Of a DNA stretch of 64,000 nt, positions 6,879 to 15,590 are shown in pieces (the first letter of the stretch is position 1; the number at the start of each line of letters is the position of its first letter). The stretch is from CAVVIG01 sp050249955 (GTDB taxonomy: Bacteria; Acidobacteriota; Vicinamibacteria; Vicinamibacterales; CAVVIG01), in NCBI GenBank assembly GCA_050249955.1, contig JBFWPN010000001.1, forward strand, positions 806,001-870,000, written 5' to 3'. The translations under genes were made by a program, and so were the position numbers. The notes below the pieces were generated by a model that was not told where the DNA came from, searched no databases, and was given only the letters and a program-made list of their open reading frames with translations.

Positions 6879-8930
6879 ATGCCTCCTTCAGCGAAGAGCC
6901 GACCGCGTGACGTCCAGCTCAACGGCCCCGTCTCGGTGGTCGACACGGCCTGCCCGCTCGACTGCCCCGACTCGTGCAGCCTGGCTGTCTCGGTGCAGAA
7001 CGGAAAGGTGCTGTCGCTCGACGGCTCGCACAGGAACCCGGTCACCGACGGGTTCATCTGCGCCAAGGTGCGGAAGTTCGATCAGCGGGTGTACGGACCG
7101 GATCGCATCCTGAGCCCCGGCATTCGGAAGGGGCGCAAGGGGGAGGGCCGGTTCGAGCGGGTCACCTGGGATGTCGCGCTCGACCGCATCGTGGAGGAGA
7201 TGGAGCGGGCACGCGACCGATGGGGGGCTCCATCGATCCTGCCGTATTCCTACGGCGGGTCGAACGGCCTGCTGACGCAGGACAACCTCGACGCCACGCT
7301 CTGGCGGCGGCTCGGCACCTCGCGCCTGGCGCGCACGGTGTGCGCGGCGCCGACCGGCGCGGCGAACATGGGGCTCTACGGGAAGATGCCCGCGGTCGTG
7401 TACGAGGACTATGTCGAGGCGCGCCTGATCATCCTCTGGGGCGTGAATCCGAACGCGTCTGGCATCCACCTCATCCCATACGTGCGAGAGGCCCAGAAGC
7501 GCGGAGCGCGGCTGGTGGTGATCGACCCGCGCTCGACCCAGCTGGCGCGCTCGGCCGACGTGCACCTCGCGGTACGGCCGGGCACCGACGTCGCCGTGGC
7601 CCTGGCGATCCACCGCTACCTTTTCGTCAACGGCTTCGCCGACGAGGCCTTCCTGCAGGCGCACACGATCAACGCCGGCGTGCTGCGTGAACGGGCCGAG
7701 CCGTGGACCATCGCGCGCGCGGCGGAGGTGGCCGGCATCGATGCGGAGGCGCTCGAGCGGGTCGCCCGGCTCTACGCCGAGTCGTCGCCCGCCCTGGTGC
7801 GGTGCGGCTGGGGACTGGAGCGGAACCGGAACGGCGGCAGCGCGGCCGCGGCCGTGCTCGCCCTTCCGGCGGTGGCCGGCAAGTTCGGCGTGCGTGGCGG
7901 CGGCTTCTCGATGAGCAACTCGGCGTCGTGGGGCATCGAGCGGACCTGGATCAACGCGAGCGAACCGGACACGCGCGTCGTGAACATGAACCACCTGGGG
8001 CGGGCGTTGCTCGACTACACCGATCCGCCAATCAAGGTGCTGTTCGTCTACAACTGCAATCCGGTGGCGACCGTGCCGGACCAGCGTCGCATCGTGGAGG
8101 GGCTCAAGCGCGACGACCTCTTCACCGTGGTGTTCGAGCAGGTGATGACCGACACGGCGCTCCACGCCGACGTGGTGCTGCCGGCCACCACGTTCCTCGA
8201 GGGCTACGACTTCGCCAAGTCGTACGGCACGATCAGCCTGGACCTGGTGCGTCCGGTCGTTGAGCCGGTCGGCGAGTCGCGCTCGAACGCGGACGTGTTC
8301 GGCGAACTCTGCTCGCGCCTTGGCGTGCTCTCGCCCGATGAACCCGCGGGGGAGCTCGACCTCATGCTCACGGTGCTCGATGGCCTGCCCGGCTCGATCG
8401 CGGAGGACATCCGTAACGACAGGCGGCCGGCCCCGCCCTTCGGCACGCGCCCCGTGCAGTTCGTCGACGTGTTCCCGAACACCCCGGACCGCAAGGTGGA
8501 CCTCTGCCCCGCGCACCTCGACGCCGCCGCGCCGGCCGGGCTCTATGCGTTCCAGCCCGATCCGGCTACCGACCGCTACCCTCTGGCGCTGATCTCTCCA
8601 GCGAGCGAGAAGACGATCAGCTCCACGCTCGGCGAACTCCCCGGCGCGGACGGCAGGCTCCTCATGCATCCCGACGACGCGGCGGCGCGTGGACTGGAGG
8701 ACAACGACGCGGTGCGCGTCTTCAACGACATGGGCGAGGTGCACTGCACGCTGAGTGTGCTGCCCATCATCCGCCCCGGCACGGTGAGCCTGCCAAAGGG
8801 CCTGTGGCGGCGGACGACGCGCAACGGCGTCACGGGGACGGCGTTGGTGGCGGATGCGCTGACCGACATCGGCGGCGGCGCCTGCTTCAACGACGCGCGT
8901 GTGCAGGTGGCGTCGCTGCCCACGGCCTGA
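6879..8930 (+). CDS. Molybdopterin oxidoreductase (DMSO-reductase family)
   Basis: A 683-residue single-subunit enzyme with the Mo/W-bis-PGD fold. Four cysteines (25, 29, 33, 61; spacing 3-3-27) should hold a [4Fe-4S] cluster. GVNPNASGIH and the later YNCNPVATVPD are cofactor-binding segments, and a C-terminal molybdopterin dinucleotide-binding beta-barrel starts near 575. Cys155 in TVCAAPTG lies where family members present the metal-ligating residue and is a candidate ligand. No Tat signal is seen, so it is probably cytoplasmic, and no iron-sulfur or membrane subunit gene adjoins it. The substrate is unknown. Confidence 0.88.
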   Translation: MPPSAKSRPRDVQLNGPVSVVDTACPLDCPDSCSLAVSVQNGKVLSLDGSHRNPVTDGFICAKVRKFDQRVYGPDRILSPGIRKGRKGEGRFERVTWDVALDRIVEEMERARDRWGAPSILPYSYGGSNGLLTQDNLDATLWRRLGTSRLARTVCAAPTGAANMGLYGKMPAVVYEDYVEARLIILWGVNPNASGIHLIPYVREAQKRGARLVVIDPRSTQLARSADVHLAVRPGTDVAVALAIHRYLFVNGFADEAFLQAHTINAGVLRERAEPWTIARAAEVAGIDAEALERVARLYAESSPALVRCGWGLERNRNGGSAAAAVLALPAVAGKFGVRGGGFSMSNSASWGIERTWINASEPDTRVVNMNHLGRALLDYTDPPIKVLFVYNCNPVATVPDQRRIVEGLKRDDLFTVVFEQVMTDTALHADVVLPATTFLEGYDFAKSYGTISLDLVRPVVEPVGESRSNADVFGELCSRLGVLSPDEPAGELDLMLTVLDGLPGSIAEDIRNDRRPAPPFGTRPVQFVDVFPNTPDRKVDLCPAHLDAAAPAGLYAFQPDPATDRYPLALISPASEKTISSTLGELPGADGRLLMHPDDAAARGLEDNDAVRVFNDMGEVHCTLSVLPIIRPGTVSLPKGLWRRTTRNGVTGTALVADALTDIGGGACFNDARVQVASLPTA

Positions 8931-8975
8931 GCCGGGGAACTGGGGCGGCCAGAGCGACCCCTCCGGCCTTCCATA

Positions 8976-11900
8976 TCAGTAGCTGAACGTGAAGATCAGG
9001 TCGGCGCCAGAACCCTGGTTCCGGCGGAAGACCGACTGCTGCGTGGTCGAGCCCTGCGTCACGTTCGTCTGCAGCCGCAGCCAGCGCGTGATCTCGTACT
9101 CCAGCACGAAGTTGGTCGAGCTCTGATCGCCAATCCCCTGCTGCACCTTCACGTAGAGGTTCTCCCCCACCTGCTGTCCCAGCGTCAGCTGCGGGCCGCC
9201 GCCCGACTCGGGTGCCACGTTGATCTCGAAGGTGTCCAGGTTCAGGGCGCTGCCGATCGACTGGGCGAGCTGGCCGGCAACCGCCCCCGTGGCAATCGAC
9301 TGTGCCCGCTGCGCGAGCGAGACCTGCTGCCCGGCCCCCAGTTCGTTGACCGGCTGGTTGAAGACGATCAGCGAGAGGATGTCGGCCTGCTCGAGCGGTG
9401 GCGTGCTGGCCAGCACGATCTCCGGCTGCCGCAGGGTGCCACGGATGTTGACCCGTGCCTCCACCCCCTGAATCGTCCGCTGAGTCCGAAGGTCGAGCGT
9501 GGGGTTGAGCTGATCGAGCCCCTCGAACCGGATGAACCCATCGCGGAGAATCTCGAAACGGCGTCCCTGGAAGTCGTACGTGCCGCGGATCGTGTTCACG
9601 TCGCCGACGAGGCGGATGGGTCCGCCGGGATCCTTCGTGGCCGCCAGATCGCCCCCCAGTGTGAGGTTGAGTGCGCCCAGGCTGACCGGCGAACCGGGCG
9701 TCTGCAGGCTGCTGGCCCTGATCAGCAGATCGTTCGGCACGGTGAGCGTCAGGTTCATGCGCAGCGCATCGAACGGGCTCGAGGCCGCGGGTTGCGTGCT
9801 GGCCTCGGCGAGCACGGCGCTGGTGTTGCCGGCATCGCCAGCGGCCCCTTCCGTCGGGTAAGGGGACGCGCCGATGGCGGCGATGATCTCGTCCAGGTTG
9901 ATCTCGCCGGTCGTCACGCCGAGATACCCCTGCACGATCGGCGAACGGAGCTGGCCACCCAGCGAGATCGCGCTCTGCAGCCGCACGTTGCCCATCCGGT
10001 TGTCGATGATTTTGAAGTCGTCCGAGTTGACCCAGATCTGGAAGCCGCCCACCTCGCGGGCGTGCACACCGAGATCGCCCGTGATCGACAGCGCGCTCTG
10101 GTGGTTGTCCAGCACGGTGATCTGCTCGATGTGGACCCGTTCTGGCTGCAGTTCGACCGCACCGGCGATGTTCGTGTAGGTGACCCCGGTCGGCTCGACC
10201 GTCATCCCGCCGTTCGCGATGGTGATGGCCCCTTCCGGGTGCGGATCCTGTGCGCTGCCGGTGACCCGCACATGCGCCTCGAGCGTGCCGGTCACGTCGG
10301 TGAGCGCCGTGGTGAATCCCTGCACCAACGCCAGGTCGAGCGGGCTACTCTCGATGGTGAGGTCGATCCGGTCGGCCGGGGTGGCCGGCTCGACATGTCC
10401 GGTTGCCCGGCGCTCGGCGTCGGTCGATGCGGTCGCCGGGCTGAAGAGCGCGACCGGCAGGTGGCCCTTCGCCGTGATCCACTGGGCGGCATTCTGCTGG
10501 AGCCGCGTGTCCACCGTGATCCCGGTCGGCTGGTAGGACACCGTGCCGGCCAGGGTGTCGTAGCGGAACTGCCGGAACCCGCCCTGGTTCACCTCGAACC
10601 GCCCGGCAATGTCCGGTGCCTCGCGCGTGCCCCCGACCGTGGCCGATGCGTCAAGACGTCCCGAGAACTGCGGCGGACGCAGGAGCAATGCGTCGACGCC
10701 CGCCAGATCGACGTTGCGGAGCGTGACGGTGAGGGCATCGCCCTGCCCGAACACACCCTCGGCGGCGATCTCCTGGTCGCCGTTACGCAGGCGGAATCGC
10801 TCGACAGCGATTCTGTTCGCGGCGTAGCTGACGGTCGCGTCTGCTCCGTCCGGGGTGTTCCACTGCTGCCCCGCGGCCGTGAGCCCGAGCCGCGTGAGGT
10901 GCACTTCCTGATGGTCGGGGTGCAGCACGACCGAGCCACCCGCCTGGAGCTGACGCTCGGGCTGCGCGGCGCTGACCTCGAACGCCACGCGGTTGTCCGC
11001 ATACGTGGTCGTTGCCGACACCTCGTTGATGTTCTGCCCCGCGATGGTCACGAAGGTGGCGTCGGTCTTCGCGGTCACTGCTGCGTTCGCAAAGGCCAAC
11101 TCCGGCACGCGGGCCGTGAACGTCGAGTCGACGCTGAGCGCCCCGTTCTCCCCGTACTCGAGTGCGTCGGCGCTGAGCTGCCCGGCGATCTGGAACTCGC
11201 GGCGGTTGCCGGTGACCGTGGCGTCGACCCTCGCGAGCCCCTCCACGGGTACGTCGAAGAGCTGCCCGATCGTTCCGAGGCGCGGCGAGTCGGCGTGCAC
11301 GGTGAGCTGCGAGGCGCCGGTCTCGCCCACCGCAAGCGTCCCCCGTGCCTGCACGTTCAGATCGCGCCCGACGATGTCCAGTACGCGAACCTCGGCCTGC
11401 GGCCCCCGGAGGTCGGCATCGGCCGAGGCCGACTGGATCGCGAGTCCGCCGATAGTCGAGGGGGCGAGCGTCAGCCTGACGGTCGCGGCCACATCGTCCA
11501 GCGATACACCGGCGGAGAGGTGCGCTACCGTCGCGTCCACCTCGAGTGCCCCCGAGACGTTGCCGTCCAGGGCGGGCCGGTTGTTCGCCACGGCGGGGTC
11601 GACATCGACGAAACCGCCCGAGGCGGTGACGTGCGCGACGTCCTGCTCCACGGTGGCGTCGAACCGGAGCTGCGGGATGCGGCCGCCGAGCACGGCGGAA
11701 TCCGTGAGGGTGCCACCCGCCTTCATCCTGAGATCGGCCAGCGAGGTACCGGCCCCCTCCACCGCGATGGATGTATTGAGGCGGCTGCGGTAGCGCGGGT
11801 CCGCCAGGGCTGGCACCTCGAAGGCCCGCCCCACGGTCTCGAGGTCGACGTCGGCGACGGTGGCGTGTGCCGTGTACGAAAGCGCCGTGCCGTCCATCAG

Positions 11901-13382
11901 GGCCGACATGGTCGTCCCCGCGGCGATGCGCGCCCCCGGCACAGTCGACTCCGCAAGGGTGAGTTCGGCGGAGACACGCCGGTCACGCGGCGTGTCGGAC
12001 CAGCTGCCTGCCGCGCGATAGTCGGCCGAGACGTTCGTGGTGGCTCTGGGGAGCTTCAGCGTGCGCGGCAGCGCGGCGAGGTTGACGCGGCGCGCCTGCC
12101 CCTGCAGGTCGAACACGAGCGGCTCGGACCCCTGCGGCAGCCGGAGCGGTCCACGCGTGCTGATCGAGGCTCCGTACGCCGTGGCGCGCCCGTCGACCTC
12201 CACGCGGCGCCCATTTACACGGGCATCCACCTCCACACGGTCGGCGGCGTAGCCCTGAAGCGCCACGCGCGGCGCGCGCACCGACGCGGTGCCACGGATC
12301 GACCCGACATCCGAGAAGTCCGCAGCCGTGAGGTCGGCTGCCAGATCCGCGGTGAGGTCGGAGGCCTGCGACGGGTCGCCGAGGAGCGGAGCCAGGTTCA
12401 GGTGCCTCACGCTGACTGTGCCGCGTGCGGCCTGCCCGGGCGCCTGCAGGTCGGCCACGAGCTGCCCGGTCACCTGCCCGGCCGACGAGCGCACGTTCAT
12501 GGTGACGCCGAGGCTGTCGAGCCGGCCTTCGAGCGCCAGCTCGAAGGCCGGCTGGATGTCCACGCCCTGGAGCGATGGCACCACGCGCGCGATCTCAGGG
12601 ATCGACAGCCGGTCGGAGGAGACTGTGAGGTTGAGCACCGGCGTCGCCAGGTAGTCCTGGACCGCACCATCGATCTGCATCGAGCTCTCGCCCGTCCGAA
12701 GCGAGAGCTGCTCGACGAACAGCGTGTCGTCACGCACGGCCACACCGCCCGAGAGGGCACGCAGCGCCAGCTCGGGCCGATCGGTCCGAAACGACACGTG
12801 CGAGATGTCGATCGAGTAACGCACGGGTTCATAGCGGAACGCGAGCGTCGCATCGAGGTCGTCCACCCGCGACGGCAGATCGATCCCCGAGGTCTCCTCC
12901 GCATCATCGATGACCACGGTGGCGTCGCTGATACCGATGTCGCCGATCGAGATCGGCGCCTGCGGCCCTTCGCGGTCGGCCTCCTTCGACTGCTGCTTCA
13001 CCAGCCGCGCAATGGACCACGAATCCCCGTCGCGCCGGAGATGCAGCGTGGGATGGTCCACGCTGATGGCGTCGAACGACAGGCCGCTGGTGATGAGCTC
13101 GAAGATGTTGTAGTCGAGGCTCACGTTCCTGACCGACACCACGTCATCGCCCTCCATCGACACGTCGATGTTCTCGAGCTGGAGGCCGAAGAAGAGGTTG
13201 CCGCGCAGCCGTTCGATGGAGAGGTCGCCGTTCAGGTAGTCGCCGGCCTGCGTCACGAGGTAGCCGCGCAGCCAGTCCCTGAACCAGGCGGTCTGCGAGA
13301 CGATCACGGCGGCGGCGGTGGCGCCGACGATCAGCGTCAGGACGAGGATGAGGGCGTGGACGACACGTCGGGCGACACGCAT
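8976..13382 (-). CDS. tamB: TamB-like translocation/assembly module protein
   Basis: About 1468 residues. An N-terminal membrane anchor (VVHALILVLTLIVGATAAAVIV) is followed by a very long series of beta-strand repeats forming the hydrophobic groove of AsmA/TamB-type proteins, and a conserved C-terminal TamB (DUF490) domain ending in FTFSY. TamB-family proteins bridge inner and outer membranes and are linked to outer-membrane protein insertion and phospholipid transport. It lies 34 bp downstream of the tamA-like gene, the usual tandem. The ATG at 13382 is preferred over an in-frame TTG seven codons earlier; neither has a clear ribosome binding site. It converges with the molybdopterin gene. 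Confidence 0.9.
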   Translation of the reverse strand: MRVARRVVHALILVLTLIVGATAAAVIVSQTAWFRDWLRGYLVTQAGDYLNGDLSIERLRGNLFFGLQLENIDVSMEGDDVVSVRNVSLDYNIFELITSGLSFDAISVDHPTLHLRRDGDSWSIARLVKQQSKEADREGPQAPISIGDIGISDATVVIDDAEETSGIDLPSRVDDLDATLAFRYEPVRYSIDISHVSFRTDRPELALRALSGGVAVRDDTLFVEQLSLRTGESSMQIDGAVQDYLATPVLNLTVSSDRLSIPEIARVVPSLQGVDIQPAFELALEGRLDSLGVTMNVRSSAGQVTGQLVADLQAPGQAARGTVSVRHLNLAPLLGDPSQASDLTADLAADLTAADFSDVGSIRGTASVRAPRVALQGYAADRVEVDARVNGRRVEVDGRATAYGASISTRGPLRLPQGSEPLVFDLQGQARRVNLAALPRTLKLPRATTNVSADYRAAGSWSDTPRDRRVSAELTLAESTVPGARIAAGTTMSALMDGTALSYTAHATVADVDLETVGRAFEVPALADPRYRSRLNTSIAVEGAGTSLADLRMKAGGTLTDSAVLGGRIPQLRFDATVEQDVAHVTASGGFVDVDPAVANNRPALDGNVSGALEVDATVAHLSAGVSLDDVAATVRLTLAPSTIGGLAIQSASADADLRGPQAEVRVLDIVGRDLNVQARGTLAVGETGASQLTVHADSPRLGTIGQLFDVPVEGLARVDATVTGNRREFQIAGQLSADALEYGENGALSVDSTFTARVPELAFANAAVTAKTDATFVTIAGQNINEVSATTTYADNRVAFEVSAAQPERQLQAGGSVVLHPDHQEVHLTRLGLTAAGQQWNTPDGADATVSYAANRIAVERFRLRNGDQEIAAEGVFGQGDALTVTLRNVDLAGVDALLLRPPQFSGRLDASATVGGTREAPDIAGRFEVNQGGFRQFRYDTLAGTVSYQPTGITVDTRLQQNAAQWITAKGHLPVALFSPATASTDAERRATGHVEPATPADRIDLTIESSPLDLALVQGFTTALTDVTGTLEAHVRVTGSAQDPHPEGAITIANGGMTVEPTGVTYTNIAGAVELQPERVHIEQITVLDNHQSALSITGDLGVHAREVGGFQIWVNSDDFKIIDNRMGNVRLQSAISLGGQLRSPIVQGYLGVTTGEINLDEIIAAIGASPYPTEGAAGDAGNTSAVLAEASTQPAASSPFDALRMNLTLTVPNDLLIRASSLQTPGSPVSLGALNLTLGGDLAATKDPGGPIRLVGDVNTIRGTYDFQGRRFEILRDGFIRFEGLDQLNPTLDLRTQRTIQGVEARVNIRGTLRQPEIVLASTPPLEQADILSLIVFNQPVNELGAGQQVSLAQRAQSIATGAVAGQLAQSIGSALNLDTFEINVAPESGGGPQLTLGQQVGENLYVKVQQGIGDQSSTNFVLEYEITRWLRLQTNVTQGSTTQQSVFRRNQGSGADLIFTFSY

Positions 13383-13416
13383 GGCCGTCCGGCTGCGTCG
13401 CAAAAGACGCGCCGGC

Positions 13417-15306
13417 TCAGAATGCCTGGCCGATGCTGAAGTGGATGCGCCAGCGGCGCGCCTGGGGCGACCCGTTCACGAGCAGGCCCGGCAGCTCGTT
13501 GAGCTGGTAGCCGAGGTCGAACCGGATCGGCCCGACCGGGGTCTGGTAGCGCAGTCCCGGACCGACGGCATACCGCAGGTCGCCGAGGTCGAAGTGGAAG
13601 TCGCCTGCCCAGACATTGCCGGCGTCGACGAACGCCACGGCACCGAAGCTGCCGGAGAACGAGAGCCGCGCCTCGGAGCTCCAGGCGAACATGCTGTTGC
13701 CGCCGATCGGCAGCCCCGAGCCACCGAGCGGGCTGACCTCGTAGCGGCCCCACCCGCGGATGGTGCTGGCACCGCCGAGGAAGTACTTCTTGGAGAAGGG
13801 CACCTGCGTGGGGTCGTCGCCCGCGGCGTTGATCGCGCCAAGCTGCATGCGGTTGGCAATGACCAGCCGGTCGCTGATGGGCAGGTAGTGACGGGCGTCC
13901 AGCGAGACCGCGGAGTAGTTGAACGTGCCGGGCAGGAGGCGTCCGGCGTCCTCGAGCCGGAACACCAGCTGGTAACCGCGGGTCGCGTTCAGGAGGTTGT
14001 CGGCCGTGCTCCGCTGGAGATCGAAGCCGATCGCCCCGAGCGTCCCCTCCTGCTTGCCGGTGGTCGGATCGAGGCCGAGGGCGATGAGGTCCGAGTAGAG
14101 CTTGGGGTCGTTCAGCACCTGGTCCTTGATCGAGGTGCTGCTGCGTTCGCTCGAGACGGACACGGACCAGCTGAACTGCGGCGTGCGGCGATGCAGCAGC
14201 GTGGCCCGCGCACCGGTAATCACCGAGCCGTACGCGGGCGTGAAGGTGTACCAGCGCTGGGCTTCGCCCCCGAGCGACAGCGGCGCGGCAAAGACGTACG
14301 GCTGGTTGAAGTTCAGCCGCAGGCCCCGATCGAGCGAGGACCATCGGGCGTGGGCCCCGGCGGATCGGGCTCCGCCCAGGAAGTTCACATGGCGGTACTC
14401 GCCGTCGACGCGCGCCTTCTCCTCGGTGCCGTAGCCCACGCCGAAGTTCACGCGCTGGTGGCGCCCCTCGGCCACGGTGACGCGGGTGTTCACCTGAGGC
14501 GACTGCTGCTCGGGGTTGAGCGCTTCCACGTTCACGAACTGGAAGAGCTCCATGGCATAGAGGCGGCGCTGCGACTGCTGCACCACGCTGCGCCTGTAGA
14601 GGTCGCCGGGCTTGAACAGCAGCTGCCGTTCGATGACCCGCGGGTTCACGCTGCTGTTGCCCGCGATTTCCACCGACCCGAAGTGCGCGAGCGGTCCGGG
14701 CTGGGCAGTGAAGATGACCGTGGCTTCCCTGCCGGCCCCGCCCGCCTGCTCGTCGGTCGACACCCGCGCCCAGGGATAGCCATGATCGCGGAGTTCGTTC
14801 AGCGCGAGTTCGTGCGCCGTGGTCACCGACTGCCGGTCGCGCGGCTCACCGATGGGGAGCGGCACCTGCCCACGCAGCGTGTCGAGGCTTCCGGGTGGCA
14901 CCACGTCGAAGCCGCGGAACTCCACGGCCGCCACGCGCACCGGTTGCCCCTCGTCCACAGTCACCGTCACATCCACGGCATCCTGGGCGTCGTTCAGCTG
15001 CACGTCGATATCGGTGACGCGCGCGTCCGGATAGCCGCGGTCGGCATAGAACGCCTCGATGCGCTTGAGGTCGGCGTCGAACCGTCCCCGATCGAAGTAG
15101 TGCTTCCGCGCCCAGGGGAGCTGCCAGCCCACCACCGGCACCCTGGCGTTCTCGCGCGTGGCCAGCGCGGTGCGCAGCCGCGCCTCGTCTACCCCGTTCA
15201 CCCCCCGGAACCGCAGGGAGTGCACCGTGACAGTGCCGCCGTCCTTGCACGCCCCGGCCGTGAGGGCCAGCGCCAGGACGAGCACGAGGGGTCGCAGTCG
15301 ACTCAT
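13417..15306 (-). CDS. tamA: TamA-like Omp85 outer-membrane protein
   Basis: A 629-residue Omp85-family protein: three POTRA domains (about 28-125, 126-210, 211-290) and a C-terminal 16-stranded barrel. The lid-loop motif STIRGWGRYEVSP is present and the protein ends ...FSIGQAF with a terminal Phe, as expected for barrel insertion. Three POTRAs plus the following tamB gene identify TamA rather than BamA (five POTRAs). Oddly, the signal peptide ends LALALTAGACKDG, so the mature N-terminus may be a lipidated Cys. A TGTACT box 8 nt before the ATG suggests a very short or absent leader. Confidence 0.9.
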   Translation of the reverse strand: MSRLRPLVLVLALALTAGACKDGGTVTVHSLRFRGVNGVDEARLRTALATRENARVPVVGWQLPWARKHYFDRGRFDADLKRIEAFYADRGYPDARVTDIDVQLNDAQDAVDVTVTVDEGQPVRVAAVEFRGFDVVPPGSLDTLRGQVPLPIGEPRDRQSVTTAHELALNELRDHGYPWARVSTDEQAGGAGREATVIFTAQPGPLAHFGSVEIAGNSSVNPRVIERQLLFKPGDLYRRSVVQQSQRRLYAMELFQFVNVEALNPEQQSPQVNTRVTVAEGRHQRVNFGVGYGTEEKARVDGEYRHVNFLGGARSAGAHARWSSLDRGLRLNFNQPYVFAAPLSLGGEAQRWYTFTPAYGSVITGARATLLHRRTPQFSWSVSVSSERSSTSIKDQVLNDPKLYSDLIALGLDPTTGKQEGTLGAIGFDLQRSTADNLLNATRGYQLVFRLEDAGRLLPGTFNYSAVSLDARHYLPISDRLVIANRMQLGAINAAGDDPTQVPFSKKYFLGGASTIRGWGRYEVSPLGGSGLPIGGNSMFAWSSEARLSFSGSFGAVAFVDAGNVWAGDFHFDLGDLRYAVGPGLRYQTPVGPIRFDLGYQLNELPGLLVNGSPQARRWRIHFSIGQAF

Positions 15307-15362
15307 GTGAACCCAGTACAACACAGACTGTGCCAGCGGCGTGCCTGGGCAAGCGGGGCGTC

Positions 15363-15380
15363 GCCGACCGGGCGGTCGGC
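15363..15380. other. Perfect 7-bp hairpin after the small membrane-protein gene
   Basis: The palindrome gccgacc/ggtcggc with a 4-nt loop lies 16 bp beyond the stop of the 64-residue membrane protein. It could end or stabilise the ompA-type transcript. There is no T-tract, so a rho-independent terminator is not proven. Confidence 0.4.
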
Positions 15381-15395
15381 ACGGGGTGGAGGCCG

Positions 15396-15590
15396 CTAGT
15401 CGGGAGTGGGGTCCGTGCCCGGCGTGACCGACAGGGCCGCCAGGATCAGGCCGAGTCCGAGCGCAACGACCGCACCGAGGGCGATCCAGAGTGGCGGCAG
15501 GTGGTTGGCGACGCCGGCCCGCCACAGGGCGAAGCCGGCGCCGATCACGAGTGCGAAGTAGGCGATCAGGTAGACGTGGATGAGCCGCAT
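15396..15590 (-). CDS. Small two-helix membrane protein
   Basis: A 64-residue protein with two hydrophobic segments (about 3-23, YLIAYFALVIGAGFALW, and 32-53, WIALGAVVALGLGLILAAL) and a short polar tail GTDPTPD. No family is recognised. Its ATG shares one base with the stop of the upstream OmpA-like gene (TGATG), a typical coupling arrangement; an in-frame GTG one codon earlier would overlap by four bases. By context it is an accessory inner-membrane protein of the outer-membrane block. Confidence 0.7.
   Translation of the reverse strand: MRLIHVYLIAYFALVIGAGFALWRAGVANHLPPLWIALGAVVALGLGLILAALSVTPGTDPTPD

Noticed and set aside
9792..13439. Very long open frame (about 1215 codons) on the plus strand opposite tamB
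   Set aside because: It is the antisense shadow of the strongly supported TamB frame; its translation is Arg/His/Gly-rich with no domain, as expected in GC-rich DNA.
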